NCBI RefSeq assembly: GCF_020523985.1
Contig: NZ_JAIVKM010000001.1
Coordinates: 1,240,001-1,304,000, forward strand
Source of the DNA: Mangrovibacter yixingensis
Lineage (GTDB): Bacteria; Pseudomonadota; Gammaproteobacteria; Enterobacterales; Enterobacteriaceae
Length of the DNA stretch: 64,000 bases
Direction: 5' to 3'
Positions 19,788 through 32,853 of this stretch are shown piece after piece. The position numbers were made by a program, and so were the translations under genes. The notes under the pieces were generated by a model. That model searched no databases and had not been told where the DNA came from. It saw only the letters and a list, made by a program, of their open reading frames with translations. Position 1 is the first letter of the stretch, and each line of letters starts with the position of its first letter.

Positions 19788-19928
19788 ATTCTGTACTGCC
19801 ACCTGCGTTATAAGTGACACTGTCACAATTTTATTTCCCAATCTGTGCTTATCTTGCTGTTTATAACTCCAGCCGGTGTATGAATTGACTATCTTTGCAG
19901 AGAAGACTTTTTTCATACGGGAGGATAT

Positions 19929-21338
19929 ATGGCTGAAAGCAGGATGGAACATGATGCAATGGGCGACATCGCCGTAGATGCGCAACGCCTGTGGGGCGCA
20001 CAGACCCAACGCTCACTGATGCACTTTCGGATATCGACAGAAAAAATGCCAGGCATCTTGATTCACGCCCTGGCATTAACCAAACGGGCGGCGGCCACCG
20101 TCAACATGGAATTGGGCATTCTGGATAAGGTAAAAGGCCACGCCATTATTGCCGCAGCAGATGAGGTACTCACGGGGAAGCACCAAACTGAGTTCCCGTT
20201 AGCCATCTGGCAGACCGGTTCGGGAACGCAAACCAATATGAACATGAATGAAGTGCTGGCTAACCGGGCCAGCGAGCTATTGGGCGGAGAGCGGGGTAAT
20301 GACAGATTAATTCACCCCAACGATGATGTGAATAAAAGCCAAAGCTCGAATGATGTTTTTCCCGGAGCGATGCATGTGGCGGCGGCACTGGCGATACATC
20401 GGGATTTATTGCCAGCGCTGGCCCGGCTCACAGAGTGCCTTGAAGAAAAATCTGCGGCTTTTATGCAGGTGGTGAAAATCGGACGAACTCATTTGCAGGA
20501 TGCCACACCGCTGACACTTGGCCAGGAGATCAGCGGCTGGTACAGCATGCTTGCAGACCAACAATTACATATCGAGGCAACATTACCGCAGCTGTATCCC
20601 CTGGCTCTTGGGGGAACGGCTGTGGGTACTGGGCTGAATTGCCCGCCGGGTTACGCGACTCGCGTCGCGGCTGTTTTAGCACAATTAACCGGAGTGCCAT
20701 TCCAAAGTGCAGACAATAAATTTGCTGCATTGGCAACATGTGACCCACTGGTGAGGATACATGGTGCACTGAAAGCGCTGGCAGCTTCATTAATGAAAAT
20801 TGCCAATGATGTCCGCTGGCTTGCTTCGGGCCCACGTTGTGGTATTGGCGAAATTACCATTCCAGAAAATGAACCCGGTAGCTCAATTATGCCTGGGAAA
20901 GTGAACCCCACACAGTGTGAAGCACTCACAATGTTGTGCTGCCAGGTAATGGGAAATGATGTTGCGGTGGGCATGGGCGGTGCTTCAGGTAACTTTGAAC
21001 TGAACGTGTACCGGCCCATGATTATCCATAATGTTTTGCAGTCTGTTCGCTTGCTTGCTGATGGTATGACAAGTTTTACCGAACACTGTGCGGGTGGTAT
21101 TGAACCCAATCAAGCGCGTATTACCCAGCAATTAAATGCTTCATTGATGCTTGTGACAGCCTTAAATACCCATATAGGCTATGACAAGGCATCCATAATT
21201 GCCAAGAAAGCTCACCATGAAGGTACAACGCTGAAAGAAGCTGCTCTGGCGAGCGGTTATGTCACGGAAGCGGAATTTGACCAGTGGGTTCGCCCTGAGG
21301 CGATGACTGGCCAGGCTACGGGCTGGCAGAAACAGTAA
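19929..21338 (+). CDS. fumC: Class II fumarate hydratase FumC
   Basis: This 469-residue oxygen-stable, iron-free fumarase belongs to the aspartase/fumarase superfamily. The signature [15 protein letters not shown] (near residue 318) holds the catalytic Ser loop. [13 protein letters not shown] near 98 and [11 protein letters not shown] near 183 (catalytic His) are present. A GGAGG site lies six bases before ATG. In E. coli fumC is induced by SoxRS; I did not identify a soxbox here. It converges on tus, with 11 bases between stops. Confidence 0.96.
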   Translation: MAESRMEHDAMGDIAVDAQRLWGAQTQRSLMHFRISTEKMPGILIHALALTKRAAATVNMELGILDKVKGHAIIAAADEVLTGKHQTEFPLAIWQTGSGTQTNMNMNEVLANRASELLGGERGNDRLIHPNDDVNKSQSSNDVFPGAMHVAAALAIHRDLLPALARLTECLEEKSAAFMQVVKIGRTHLQDATPLTLGQEISGWYSMLADQQLHIEATLPQLYPLALGGTAVGTGLNCPPGYATRVAAVLAQLTGVPFQSADNKFAALATCDPLVRIHGALKALAASLMKIANDVRWLASGPRCGIGEITIPENEPGSSIMPGKVNPTQCEALTMLCCQVMGNDVAVGMGGASGNFELNVYRPMIIHNVLQSVRLLADGMTSFTEHCAGGIEPNQARITQQLNASLMLVTALNTHIGYDKASIIAKKAHHEGTTLKEAALASGYVTEAEFDQWVRPEAMTGQATGWQKQ

Positions 21339-21349
21339 CTGCGCGAATG

Positions 21350-22276
21350 CTAGTTGTCCATCAACCATAAATGCAGGCGGGGGATCAGTAAGTGCCCTCG
21401 CTGTGCTTCTGGTTTATGCCGCCAGGTAACACCTGAGGCCTCATAGTTGAGCAAGTCACCAAGATTAGGCACTGCAGTGTGCTCCTGGCACAACACTAAT
21501 AAGGGCGAAGGGCAGGCGAACTGTTGCTGCCTTCGTTGCCCTGCAAACCATACTCTGGCTATGGGTTGTACTTTTACCGGGCGGCGTATTTTTAACTTAG
21601 CCTGCTCTGGTAAAGCTGCAACATCCTGGTACTCGCGCGAAACATGCTCGAACCATTGTTCTTGAGTCCAGGGTGGAACTGAGCGCTTCGCCTTCATGCT
21701 CTTTTCCAGCATCACCAGCACTTCATTACGGGTGAGATTTTTAATGATCTGTTTGTTTGCCCACCCAAAATTAATTGAAGAAGGGTTTTCTAACAGCGTG
21801 ATTTGGCGCCAGGCATTGAGGGTTATAAGCCCTGGCAGGTGTTGGTGAACCCATTCGAAACGGGCGGTAGCGGGTAAGTTTACCGTTTGTGTAATGAGTT
21901 CTTTTAGTGCCTGTTTATGCTGGTTGATATCGTCAATCAGTGTACTTAGCTCGGCGTATTGAGTGCTGTTAACCGCAAGGCACAGTGCGCCGGGTAGCCG
22001 TACCGCTGCTTTGCTGCTTTGCCTGGCAGATTGTTGCTGGATAAAAAAATGGCGGAAATGCAATAGCGCGCGGGTTTTGGCTGCATGGCCCGCAAGTGCT
22101 GTCACTGTTATTTCATCAATATCGTCTTGTTCGGTGCCTTTCAGCCGTTCTGGGAGTGCAAAAGTCCGCGCCGCAACTGCCCGGCAACTTGACAATGCCT
22201 CGGTTAACACAGCAGTTTGGTGTTCAATATGACTAAACGTTTTTTTGAGTGCCTGAGAACATTCGGCAGTTGTCAT
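21350..22276 (-). CDS. tus: DNA replication terminus site-binding protein Tus
   Basis: This 308-residue protein binds Ter sites and blocks the DnaB helicase in a polar way. FEWVHQHLPGLITLNAWRQI, NFGWANKQIIKNLTR and the C-terminal VTWRHKPEAQRGHLL are recognisable Tus segments. Length matches E. coli Tus (309). The Ter site lies directly upstream of its start, so binding should repress its own gene as in E. coli. The order fumC-tus-Ter-rstB is conserved. Confidence 0.95.
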   Translation of the reverse strand: MTTAECSQALKKTFSHIEHQTAVLTEALSSCRAVAARTFALPERLKGTEQDDIDEITVTALAGHAAKTRALLHFRHFFIQQQSARQSSKAAVRLPGALCLAVNSTQYAELSTLIDDINQHKQALKELITQTVNLPATARFEWVHQHLPGLITLNAWRQITLLENPSSINFGWANKQIIKNLTRNEVLVMLEKSMKAKRSVPPWTQEQWFEHVSREYQDVAALPEQAKLKIRRPVKVQPIARVWFAGQRRQQQFACPSPLLVLCQEHTAVPNLGDLLNYEASGVTWRHKPEAQRGHLLIPRLHLWLMDN

Positions 22277-22308
22277 GGACAGTTCCTGTCAGTGAGTGAG
22301 CTGAATAA

Positions 22309-22332
22309 CACTATAGTTACAACATACTTGTA
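22309..22332 (-). other. Replication terminator (Ter) site, TerB-like
   Basis: Read on the minus strand it contains AAGTATGTTGTAACTA, an essentially perfect match to the Ter core AGNATGTTGTAACTA. The C6 base of the locking end is at 22327 on the + strand. The non-permissive face points to higher coordinates, so forks moving toward lower coordinates should be stopped. It lies 33 bases upstream of the tus start. Confidence 0.92.
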
Positions 22333-22400
22333 TTGTGACACAAGAAATCACTATTAACCACCGAGCCAGGTTGGTTTAGCAGGAGCGCGTTCGGTGCGTA

Positions 22401-23681
22401 TTATGCGCGTTGTAAAGGCCAGCTAAAGCTCAGCCTTGCGCCACCCAATGGGCTATTTTGTACGCTGGCTTCTCCATTCATAGCTGCAGCGATAGAATAC
22501 ACAATCGCCAGCCCTAAACCACAGCCGCCTGTGGCCCTGTCTCTGCTTGGATCTAAACGAACAAAAGGCTCGAATACCCGGCTACGTTCTTCTTCCGGTA
22601 TACCCGGGCCATCGTCATCGACGGATAATGTTACTTTGTCATCGGTAATAGCCAGTGCGATGTGAAGCCGTTGTTCACTATAGCGCAGGGCATTATTTAC
22701 CAGGTTATCCAGCACTCTTTCCATAAGGCGCAAGTCAACGCGGCAGGTGAGCGTTTGTTGGGGAATATCCAACGCTATCTCACGCTCTGGGTGAATGAAG
22801 CGCACATCATCAATGCGTTCTTCAAGCCAGAGCGGTAAATCTATTTCGGTCAAGTTAAGTACCGTTTGTGGACGGTCGAGCCGGGCGTAGGTCAACAGTT
22901 CTTCAATTAACCCTTCTAACTGGCTGACATCCCGGTTCAACGCTTGTGATTCTTCAGCAGATAGACGGTCACTCATTTCAAGCCGATAACGTAAGCGTAC
23001 CAGCGGGGTGCGCAACTCATGAGCAATACCATCAATCAGTTGTTTTTTACTGGAGATTAGCGTGTTGACGTTACCGGCCATTTGGTTAAATGCAATCCCC
23101 AGCCGTTCAAAGCTGGAACCGTTATCAAAATGGATGCGCTCGTCAAGGTGACCATCGCCAAAACGTTGTGCGGCCGATTCCAGTTTCAGCATGTCTTTCC
23201 AGTGAGGACGCATCCAAATAAATACAGGAACGGCAAGTGATATCGCAATGAATGCCATAAGTGCGACATCCAACAAGCGCATTTGGTGCAGGAAAAACAG
23301 ATAAGGAACCGGGCCGACGACAAGAGCATAGTGGCTACGGGGGATACGCTGTAAAAACGTATATTCCTGGTCTAATGCCACAATATCGCCTTCTTTAAGG
23401 CGTTGTTGCGTCGCATTATCCAGGTGGAAATTGTTAAGCGGTTCAATGTGGAGTTTGAAGGATAAATTAAAGTCCAGATCGTTGAGCGTCTTGTTCCAGT
23501 CTCGAGGTGGTATTTCACGTAATTCGCTACGCATCAGGTAAAGCGAGCTTTTCATCAGGTCGTCAAGTGATTGGCGGCCGGCACGTTCTGCAGTGAATTT
23601 ATAGACCAGCCCAACCAACATTGCCATTAGCAGAAAGCAGACAAACAGCAGTAAATAGAACTGAATAAAAAGTTTCTTCAT
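22401..23681 (-). CDS. rstB: Sensor histidine kinase RstB
   Basis: This 426-residue two-component sensor has two transmembrane helices (about residues 5-27 and 137-156) around a periplasmic domain, then a HAMP region. The H-box GIAHELRTPLVRLR has its phospho-His near residue 220. The ATPase has an N-box (NLVNNALRYS), DDDGPGIPEE, and GCGLGLAIVYS. GGTGGA precedes the start. It is the partner of RstA. Unlike E. coli, where rstA and rstB are nearly contiguous, 388 bases separate them here. Confidence 0.94.
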   Translation of the reverse strand: MKKLFIQFYLLLFVCFLLMAMLVGLVYKFTAERAGRQSLDDLMKSSLYLMRSELREIPPRDWNKTLNDLDFNLSFKLHIEPLNNFHLDNATQQRLKEGDIVALDQEYTFLQRIPRSHYALVVGPVPYLFFLHQMRLLDVALMAFIAISLAVPVFIWMRPHWKDMLKLESAAQRFGDGHLDERIHFDNGSSFERLGIAFNQMAGNVNTLISSKKQLIDGIAHELRTPLVRLRYRLEMSDRLSAEESQALNRDVSQLEGLIEELLTYARLDRPQTVLNLTEIDLPLWLEERIDDVRFIHPEREIALDIPQQTLTCRVDLRLMERVLDNLVNNALRYSEQRLHIALAITDDKVTLSVDDDGPGIPEEERSRVFEPFVRLDPSRDRATGGCGLGLAIVYSIAAAMNGEASVQNSPLGGARLSFSWPLQRA

Positions 23682-24069
23682 AGTCCACCGTTAAGGTACG
23701 CACTCAAGTTAAGCCGCAGGTACTGTAACAAACGGCTTATGGATGGCGATGCAAAGTATACTCTGAAATGTATTTTTGGCGTCCAATTCATGCAGCGTGA
23801 GGCTAATAAGGTGTCAACGCGAGGTGGCAAGAGGGGAACTCCATGCGCAGCAACTATCTGGTTGGACCATAGAAAAAAAAGAGAAATTTTCGTTAAGGAA
23901 ACTTCACGGCCTGCCGATAACCTCAGTACGCAGGGGTGTAGCACTATCAGCTACTCTTCGCACCGAAGGTGTTGATAGTGATTCACCTTATGTTGATAAC
24001 CATAGCGTAGTGATACTTCTGAGGGCCGTGTTGATGTCGCCGGCCCTCTTTTTTTATCTGAAACAGGCT
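23682..24069 (+). ncRNA. Structured non-coding region between rstA and rstB, candidate small RNA on the + strand
   Basis: No credible protein is seen. On the + strand there is a strong hairpin with T8 (24021-24055). Just upstream is an 8-bp perfect stem CACTATCA/TGATAGTG (23942-23949 with 23973-23980) enclosing CTTCG-CAC-CGAAG, with a competing stem AAGGTG/CACCTT (23966-23989). A TATACT box occurs near 23757 but no good -35 was found. Exact ends of any transcript are unknown. The region might also carry the rstB leader on the minus strand. Confidence 0.4.
24021..24055 (+). terminator. Strong intrinsic terminator on the + strand beside the rstA stop
   Basis: A perfect 8-bp stem GAGGGCCG/CGGCCCTC is followed by eight T. 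It is oriented opposite to rstA and rstB, so it must end a transcript coming from 23682-24020 or from antisense transcription. Confidence 0.75.
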
Positions 24070-24789
24070 CTAGCGTGAGGTTTCCCAGGCGTGGGGAGCA
24101 AATAAGTAACCTTTATTGCGGATGGTTTTTATCCGATATGGCTCCGTTGCGCTATCGTGTAATTTCTTGCGTAACCGGGAAATGGCAACATCGACACTTC
24201 TGTCCAGCCCATCGTAGCTGACCCCCCGTAAATTTTTCAGCAGCATATCCCTGTCCATAATTTGCCCCGCATGGCTGGCCAGTTCCCATAACAGGTCAAA
24301 GTCTGCTGTTGAGAGCAAAATGGTCTCTTTACCCAGTGTTACCTGGCGATTCAGGGGATCAATACAGAAGGTGCCAAAACGAATGGTCTGTTGTGGCCGG
24401 GGAACAAGCGTAGAGGCTGCCTGCGGCCCGGCATTTTGGCGTAAATGAAGGCGTAAACGAGCGAGTAAAACGGCTGGTGGTGTTGTTTTGAGAATATAAT
24501 CACTGGCACCCATCTCAAGAGACAATATGTGGTTCATGTCGCTATCAAGTGATGTGAGTAAAACAATCGGACCATCCCATTTAGGGCGCAGATCACGGCA
24601 TAAAGACATACCGTCTTTACCGGGTAACATAATGTCCAGAAGAACCAGGTCAGGTTTTTCCTTTGCAATAACGGCTTCAGCCTGATCCCCGCGGGTTTCA
24701 ATAATGACATCTATGTCGTGTTTGCCTAACCAGGCCGCAATTAATGACCCAACCTCTGGGTCATCTTCAACAAAAACGATTTTAGTCAT
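24070..24789 (-). CDS. rstA: Response regulator RstA (OmpR/PhoB family)
   Basis: This 239-residue regulator has an N-terminal receiver domain with acidic residues in VEDDPEV, the phospho-Asp in LVLLDIMLPGKDGM (near residue 52) and Lys in ILKTTPP. The C-terminal winged helix ends in TIRNKGYLFAP. It is phosphorylated by RstB and in E. coli activates asr and represses others. RstA-box-like sites precede both asr genes in this window. It lies 40 bases after folM on the same strand. Confidence 0.95.
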   Translation of the reverse strand: MTKIVFVEDDPEVGSLIAAWLGKHDIDVIIETRGDQAEAVIAKEKPDLVLLDIMLPGKDGMSLCRDLRPKWDGPIVLLTSLDSDMNHILSLEMGASDYILKTTPPAVLLARLRLHLRQNAGPQAASTLVPRPQQTIRFGTFCIDPLNRQVTLGKETILLSTADFDLLWELASHAGQIMDRDMLLKNLRGVSYDGLDRSVDVAISRLRKKLHDSATEPYRIKTIRNKGYLFAPHAWETSR

Positions 24790-24829
24790 AATGTGGTGTT
24801 AATTGTCCTGCCGAATATCGCTAATGTCA

Positions 24830-25549
24830 TTAGCGTAAATGTCGCCCACCATCAACAGCGAAGGTCCGCCCGGTAGCATACTGGCTACCTAGCAAGTAAT
24901 CTACCAGCTGGATGATCTCTTGCTCGCCAGGCGCAACTTTCATTAATGATTTGTCCAGCGCTTTTTGGCGATAATGCTCGTCATCCTCAGGATTGAACAT
25001 GATAAGGGAAGGCGCAATGGCATTGACTTTAATGCGTGGCGCTAATGCGCGGGCAAACGAGCGGGTTAAGTTATCAAGTGCGGCTTTACTTGCAGCGTAG
25101 GCAATATGTTTATCACTGCCACGTTCCACAACATAATCCGTAAAATGTACGATGTCGCCACTGGCAGTTTCTTCGGTACCTAACATACTCGCCAGCGCCT
25201 GGTTGAGTAAATAGGGTGTACGAACATGAATTTGCAGCATGGCTGTCATCACATCCGCATCACTGGTTGCTCCACCTTCAGCAATCCACTGGCTGGCATT
25301 ATGAATAATTGCACGCAAACCACCAGGGTACTGCTCTTTAATCTGGTTGGCGAAATGAAGCACACCGTCATCGGTAGAGAAATCAGCGGCAATACAGCAA
25401 ACCCCAGCTTGCTCCAGTTCAGTGATTACCGGGTAATGGGTGCGGTAACTGATGACAACAGGCTGCTGATGGGAAACAAAATGCTGCGCCAGTGCCAGGC
25501 CAATTCGGCGTGCGCCGCCCGTTATCAGGATGGGTTGAACCTGGCTCAT
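24830..25549 (-). CDS. folM: Dihydromonapterin reductase FolM (short-chain dehydrogenase)
   Basis: This 239-residue NADPH-dependent SDR enzyme reduces dihydromonapterin and, weakly, dihydrofolate. The cofactor loop GGARRIGLALAQH (the TGxxRxxG pattern of pteridine reductases) is near residue 11. IIHNAS is the NAG-like motif, and the catalytic Tyr/Lys pair is in YAASKAALDN. It lies upstream of rstA as in E. coli, but ydgC, which sits between them in E. coli, is absent. Confidence 0.92.
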   Translation of the reverse strand: MSQVQPILITGGARRIGLALAQHFVSHQQPVVISYRTHYPVITELEQAGVCCIAADFSTDDGVLHFANQIKEQYPGGLRAIIHNASQWIAEGGATSDADVMTAMLQIHVRTPYLLNQALASMLGTEETASGDIVHFTDYVVERGSDKHIAYAASKAALDNLTRSFARALAPRIKVNAIAPSLIMFNPEDDEHYRQKALDKSLMKVAPGEQEIIQLVDYLLGSQYATGRTFAVDGGRHLR

Positions 25550-25583
25550 TGCGTTACCTTTTCGTTATGGTTATGTCATGCAG

Positions 25584-26966
25584 TTAGCTTACCAACAACC
25601 ATGTAGCAGGGAAGGCAGCTAACAGAATCAGGCTGATACCTACTTTTTCCAGCCATCGCAGTTGGGTATTATCCCTGTGTGTGCGGCGGGCGTAGATAAA
25701 GACCAGTATCCCGGGGGCGTACAATACCACGGAAAGTAATAAATGCATCAGCCCGGAAGCATACAGTAACCAAATGCCGTACACACAGGCACCATAACCA
25801 ATAACATTGTGTATTGGTGAACGGGCCATCTTCACCAGAAAAGCACCCACCAGCAAATAAGGCACCAAAATCATTTCTGAAGCGATATTCAACAACGCGT
25901 TGTAATCAGCGCCAGTCAGCCAGATAAGCACCAGGCAAGCCTGAACACTAATATTGGTTAACCACAGTGAAGCAGCTGGAGCATTGTTTTTGTTTTGATG
26001 GGCAAAAATGCGCGGAAATGCTTTATGTGTGGCGGCAAGTAAAGGTACTTCTGCAGCCATAATAGTCCAGCTCAGGTAAGCACCACATACCGAAATAATC
26101 AGGCCTGCGGCAATAATCACTTCACCCCATGGCCCTATCATTTCGACCATAATACCAGCCATAGATGGGTTCCGTATGGCTGCCAGTTCAGGCCGACTGA
26201 CAACACCTAATGAGAGTAAGGTGACCAATAAATAAACCACTAATGCTGCAACAACTGCCAGTAATGTGGCACGGCCAACGTCTTTTTTATGCCTGGCTCG
26301 GGCAGACACAACAACAGCGCCTTCTACACCAATAAACACCCACAAGGTGATTAGCATGGTGTTTTTGACTTGCTCCCATACCGGAACGCCCAGTGCGATA
26401 CCGGTAAAATCTAGCTCAAAGCGAGAAAACTCAAAGGCGAGGGCGGCCAGAACAATAAATAAACCCAGTGGTAATAATTTTGCCAGCGTGGCGACCAGGT
26501 TGATTCCTGCCGCGGTTTGTACCCCACGCAGTACCAGTGCATGAACAATCCATAGCAGGCAGGACGCACCGATAATTGCCTGCCAGGTGTTACCATCACC
26601 CAAAATTGTATGGCCGGGACTGTCAGTGAAAAAACTCAGCGCGGAGAAGACAATAACCAGATAGGACACATTGGCAATAACAGCACACAGCCAGTAACCC
26701 CAGGCAGAACAGAAGCCAATTAATTCACCAAATCCTTCCCGTGCATAGGTAAAAATACCCCCATCCAGATCCGGACGAAGACGTGTCAGCAGCAACATGG
26801 CACCAGCCAGAAGCAGGATCCCTATTCCTGTTATCGCCCAGCCGATAAGTAACGCCGCGGGGCTGGCAACGGCCGCCATATTTTGCGGCAAGCTAAAAAC
26901 GCCAGCACCCAACATAGAGCTTAAGACCAGCGCAGTCAGGGCCGCAAGGCCAAGTTTTTTTTCCAT
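25584..26966 (-). CDS. ydgI: YdgI, putative arginine/ornithine antiporter (APC superfamily)
   Basis: This 460-residue protein, identical in length to E. coli YdgI, has about 12 transmembrane helices. LSSMLGAGVFSLPQN near residue 17 is the TM1 substrate motif of basic amino acid antiporters (ArcD/LysP type), and the GVEGAVVVSARAR segment matches TM6. The start MEKKLGLAALTAL was chosen because it matches the family; the frame is open for 48 further codons upstream. Actual substrates are inferred from homology only. Confidence 0.9.
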   Translation of the reverse strand: MEKKLGLAALTALVLSSMLGAGVFSLPQNMAAVASPAALLIGWAITGIGILLLAGAMLLLTRLRPDLDGGIFTYAREGFGELIGFCSAWGYWLCAVIANVSYLVIVFSALSFFTDSPGHTILGDGNTWQAIIGASCLLWIVHALVLRGVQTAAGINLVATLAKLLPLGLFIVLAALAFEFSRFELDFTGIALGVPVWEQVKNTMLITLWVFIGVEGAVVVSARARHKKDVGRATLLAVVAALVVYLLVTLLSLGVVSRPELAAIRNPSMAGIMVEMIGPWGEVIIAAGLIISVCGAYLSWTIMAAEVPLLAATHKAFPRIFAHQNKNNAPAASLWLTNISVQACLVLIWLTGADYNALLNIASEMILVPYLLVGAFLVKMARSPIHNVIGYGACVYGIWLLYASGLMHLLLSVVLYAPGILVFIYARRTHRDNTQLRWLEKVGISLILLAAFPATWLLVS

Positions 26967-27174
26967 TAACAACCTGTCAGTAGCTGCATCAATCAGAATA
27001 ATTATTTCGTCAGGACGCATAAAAATGGTGAGCCTTACTAAGGCGCGGGATTTTAATGGCTGTGAAAACTGCATGCAATGACTTAAGCCAGAAAAAACGC
27101 TGAATGGCAAAAAAACAGTCAGGGCAGTGTTATACAGGTCACGAGATTAGGGGTAACAGCGAAGACTCAGAAAG

Positions 27175-27202
27175 AAAAAGCAGCCAGTTTCCAGGCTGCT
27201 TT
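27175..27202 (-). terminator. ydgH terminator
   Basis: An 8-bp stem AAGCAGCC/GGCTGCTT is followed on the minus strand by a run of T (TTTTTCTTTC). It lies 18 bases beyond the ydgH stop. Confidence 0.8.
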
Positions 27203-27219
27203 AGTGATAACTAAAAAGG

Positions 27220-28164
27220 TTACTTGTACAGATCGGCGCTAATAGTCATGTTGCCGCCACGTTCCTGCCACTGGCGGGTAATATGGTAATATTTTGCACC
27301 CGCTTTGGCTGCGCGTTTGGCAACATTGTAAGAGACATCAGTCATACTGGCGTAGTGGCCCGTGAATTTGATGCTATCAAAAGGAACCATTTGCGCAGCA
27401 GTGATTTTATTCAGCTCTTGAATTTTTGTGCCGTCTGGCAGTGTTACGGTGTAACGGCCACCCTGAGAGGACTGCGTCTCAAAGAACCGGCCTACATCAC
27501 TGCTCAGCATTCCTGAAGAAGCTACGCCTGGAATTTCAACTTTCTTCGCGGCTTCGCCACCTTCTGCCAGCAGTTTACGGCCAGTCTCTGAATCCGCAGG
27601 AATGGCGTTAGGGCTCTGCAGAACACGTTTTTTGGCATCCGCTTTATAGATAAAGGCTGTGATCATCTGGTTTCCGCCCTGGTTAGTATCCATTTGGCGA
27701 ACAATGTAGAAAGATGCTGCACCTTTTTCTTTAGCTGCTTTGGCAATGGCTGCGTTAACATCAGGTTGTGAGCGGTAGAAACCCTGCACAGTTACCGTAT
27801 CAAATGGTTCCAGAGCGATCGCCTGATCTTTCGGTAATTCCATTACGCCTTCAATGATACGGTTTTTGGTTTTTTCTGCTTCTTTTGCATCGGCATGATA
27901 GATGTCGGCGGTAACTCGCGAGTTACCACTATTGCCATAATCATGTGAGTCAACAATATAAAATGATGCTGCACCCAGACTGTCCGCTTTTTTGGACACG
28001 GCGGCAACTGCATCGCCAATGGAGTTAAAACGACCAGTTAGCACGATACGGTCATAGGGTTTTAATGCAGCTGCTTTTTCTGGCGTCAGTTCAGTTGCGG
28101 CATGAGCCGATACTGCCACCACAGAAAAGAGAGTGGACGCCAGCAGGGTGTACTTAAAATTCAT
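27220..28164 (-). CDS. ydgH: YdgH, periplasmic protein with three DUF1471 (YhcN/BhsA) domains
   Basis: This 314-residue protein is the same length as E. coli YdgH. A signal peptide (about residues 1-22, ending VSAHA) precedes three similar domains at about 28-100, 108-175 and 245-314. Each contains an ASFYIV or KYYHIT strand and ends with a DIY/FIYKADAKK-type strand. The family is linked to stress and envelope functions, but this member's role is unclear. It is divergent from pntA. Confidence 0.9.
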   Translation of the reverse strand: MNFKYTLLASTLFSVVAVSAHAATELTPEKAAALKPYDRIVLTGRFNSIGDAVAAVSKKADSLGAASFYIVDSHDYGNSGNSRVTADIYHADAKEAEKTKNRIIEGVMELPKDQAIALEPFDTVTVQGFYRSQPDVNAAIAKAAKEKGAASFYIVRQMDTNQGGNQMITAFIYKADAKKRVLQSPNAIPADSETGRKLLAEGGEAAKKVEIPGVASSGMLSSDVGRFFETQSSQGGRYTVTLPDGTKIQELNKITAAQMVPFDSIKFTGHYASMTDVSYNVAKRAAKAGAKYYHITRQWQERGGNMTISADLYK

Positions 28165-30237
<2,073 letters not shown>

Positions 30238-30244
30238 GGGGTAA

Positions 30245-31633
<1,389 letters not shown>

Positions 31634-31656
31634 CCATGTAATCAGACCGAAAATGC

Positions 31657-31695
31657 AAAGCCCCGGAAACCATAAGGTAACCGGGGCTTTTTTTT
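31657..31695 (+). terminator. pntAB terminator
   Basis: A 10-bp stem AAAGCCCCGG/CCGGGGCTTT is followed by T8, 24 bases after the pntB stop. Confidence 0.9.
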
Positions 31696-31715
31696 GTAAC
31701 GTCCTACTGGAAAAT

Positions 31716-31744
31716 AAAAACCCGGCTTTTATCGCCAGGTTTTT
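31716..31744 (-). terminator. uspE terminator
   Basis: An imperfect stem AAAACCCGGC/GCCAGGTTTT has a T-rich minus-strand tail (GGGTTTTTATTTT), 20 bases beyond the uspE stop. Confidence 0.75.
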
Positions 31745-31764
31745 ACTTAATAAACAATGTTTGT

Positions 31765-32718
31765 TTATGAGGCATCAACGCTGTCTTCTGGCAATACCGG
31801 CGACTGATAGTCATCTGGTTTTAATGCCAGTAAGTCGCAGCGCAAATGGTCGATTACCTGTTCAGCTGTATTTCCTAAAAATGCTGCTGAAAGCCCGGTA
31901 CGGCCAACTGTTCCCAGTACAACAATCCCTGCTTCAAGGTGAGTGGCTAAGTCTGGGATAACTTCTTCCGGCAGGCCTTTCTCAACATGAGTCAGGTTCT
32001 CTGGAATGCCATATTGTTGGCGCAAAGCTTTCATTGCCAGCAAATGCTGTCCACGAATTGCATCATTATAAATACTGGGATCAAAGTCGGGTAATTCGAT
32101 AGCGATATTAATCGGTGTGGAAGGATAGGCGCTGACCAGATGGACTTCGGTATGGTCTACCTGTTCAGCCAGACTTATGGTTTCACGAACCAGTTTCTCA
32201 TTGAGTGCACTGTGATAGGGCTCTTCACTGGACAGGTTGACTGCAACCAGTGCCTTACCGTGAACGGGCCATTCCTGATCTTTTACCATCCAAAGCGGGC
32301 AAGGGCATTTACGTAACAAGTGCCAGTCTGTTGGGGTGAAAATAACTGATTCCAGTTTGTCGTGCTGGTGTGCCATTTTCAGCACTAAATCGTGCCCGCA
32401 GGCCAGCACTTCCTGAATAATGGCTTCGTAAGGGCGATTGTGCCAAACCACCTTAATATCTATAGGAATTCCGGCTTCAAGGTAATACTGTGCTTGCTCT
32501 CTAATCCAGGCAGTACGTTGAGCAACCACCCCTTTACGCATCGCTGTTCGTTCATCCGGGGACAACAATGTTGTCATCTCATAAGAAAAGTCATAAATCG
32601 GTAAGAATGCTTTAATAGTACCGCCAATCCGTTGGTGCAGGTACACCGCACGCCGTAATGCAGGTTGATCATCCTGATTTGGGTCGATAGCTACCAACAT
32701 GTTATGAAACTTTGCCAT
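31765..32718 (-). CDS. uspE: Universal stress protein UspE
   Basis: This 317-residue protein has two tandem Usp domains (about 1-150 and 158-305). The second domain carries the nucleotide-type loop [21 protein letters not shown]. coli UspE (316 aa) is involved in stress survival, motility and aggregation. It is adjacent to fnr on the same strand as in E. coli, with 135 bases between. Confidence 0.94.
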   Translation of the reverse strand: MAKFHNMLVAIDPNQDDQPALRRAVYLHQRIGGTIKAFLPIYDFSYEMTTLLSPDERTAMRKGVVAQRTAWIREQAQYYLEAGIPIDIKVVWHNRPYEAIIQEVLACGHDLVLKMAHQHDKLESVIFTPTDWHLLRKCPCPLWMVKDQEWPVHGKALVAVNLSSEEPYHSALNEKLVRETISLAEQVDHTEVHLVSAYPSTPINIAIELPDFDPSIYNDAIRGQHLLAMKALRQQYGIPENLTHVEKGLPEEVIPDLATHLEAGIVVLGTVGRTGLSAAFLGNTAEQVIDHLRCDLLALKPDDYQSPVLPEDSVDAS

Positions 32719-32853
32719 ACAAGGGTCTCCTTACAACAAACTGTAATTACAGCTTAAATCAAGAGTAACCTATAAGCAGGGAATGAAACAGGGGAAAAAG
32801 TCTGCCGGATCAATAAATCAGTAAAATTTAACAATTCGGCAGATTTGGAAGGT

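Noticed and set aside
23776-24078. 100-codon + strand frame between rstA and rstB
   Set aside because: It runs through the intrinsic terminator hairpin and into rstA antisense, and shows no domain or membrane pattern.
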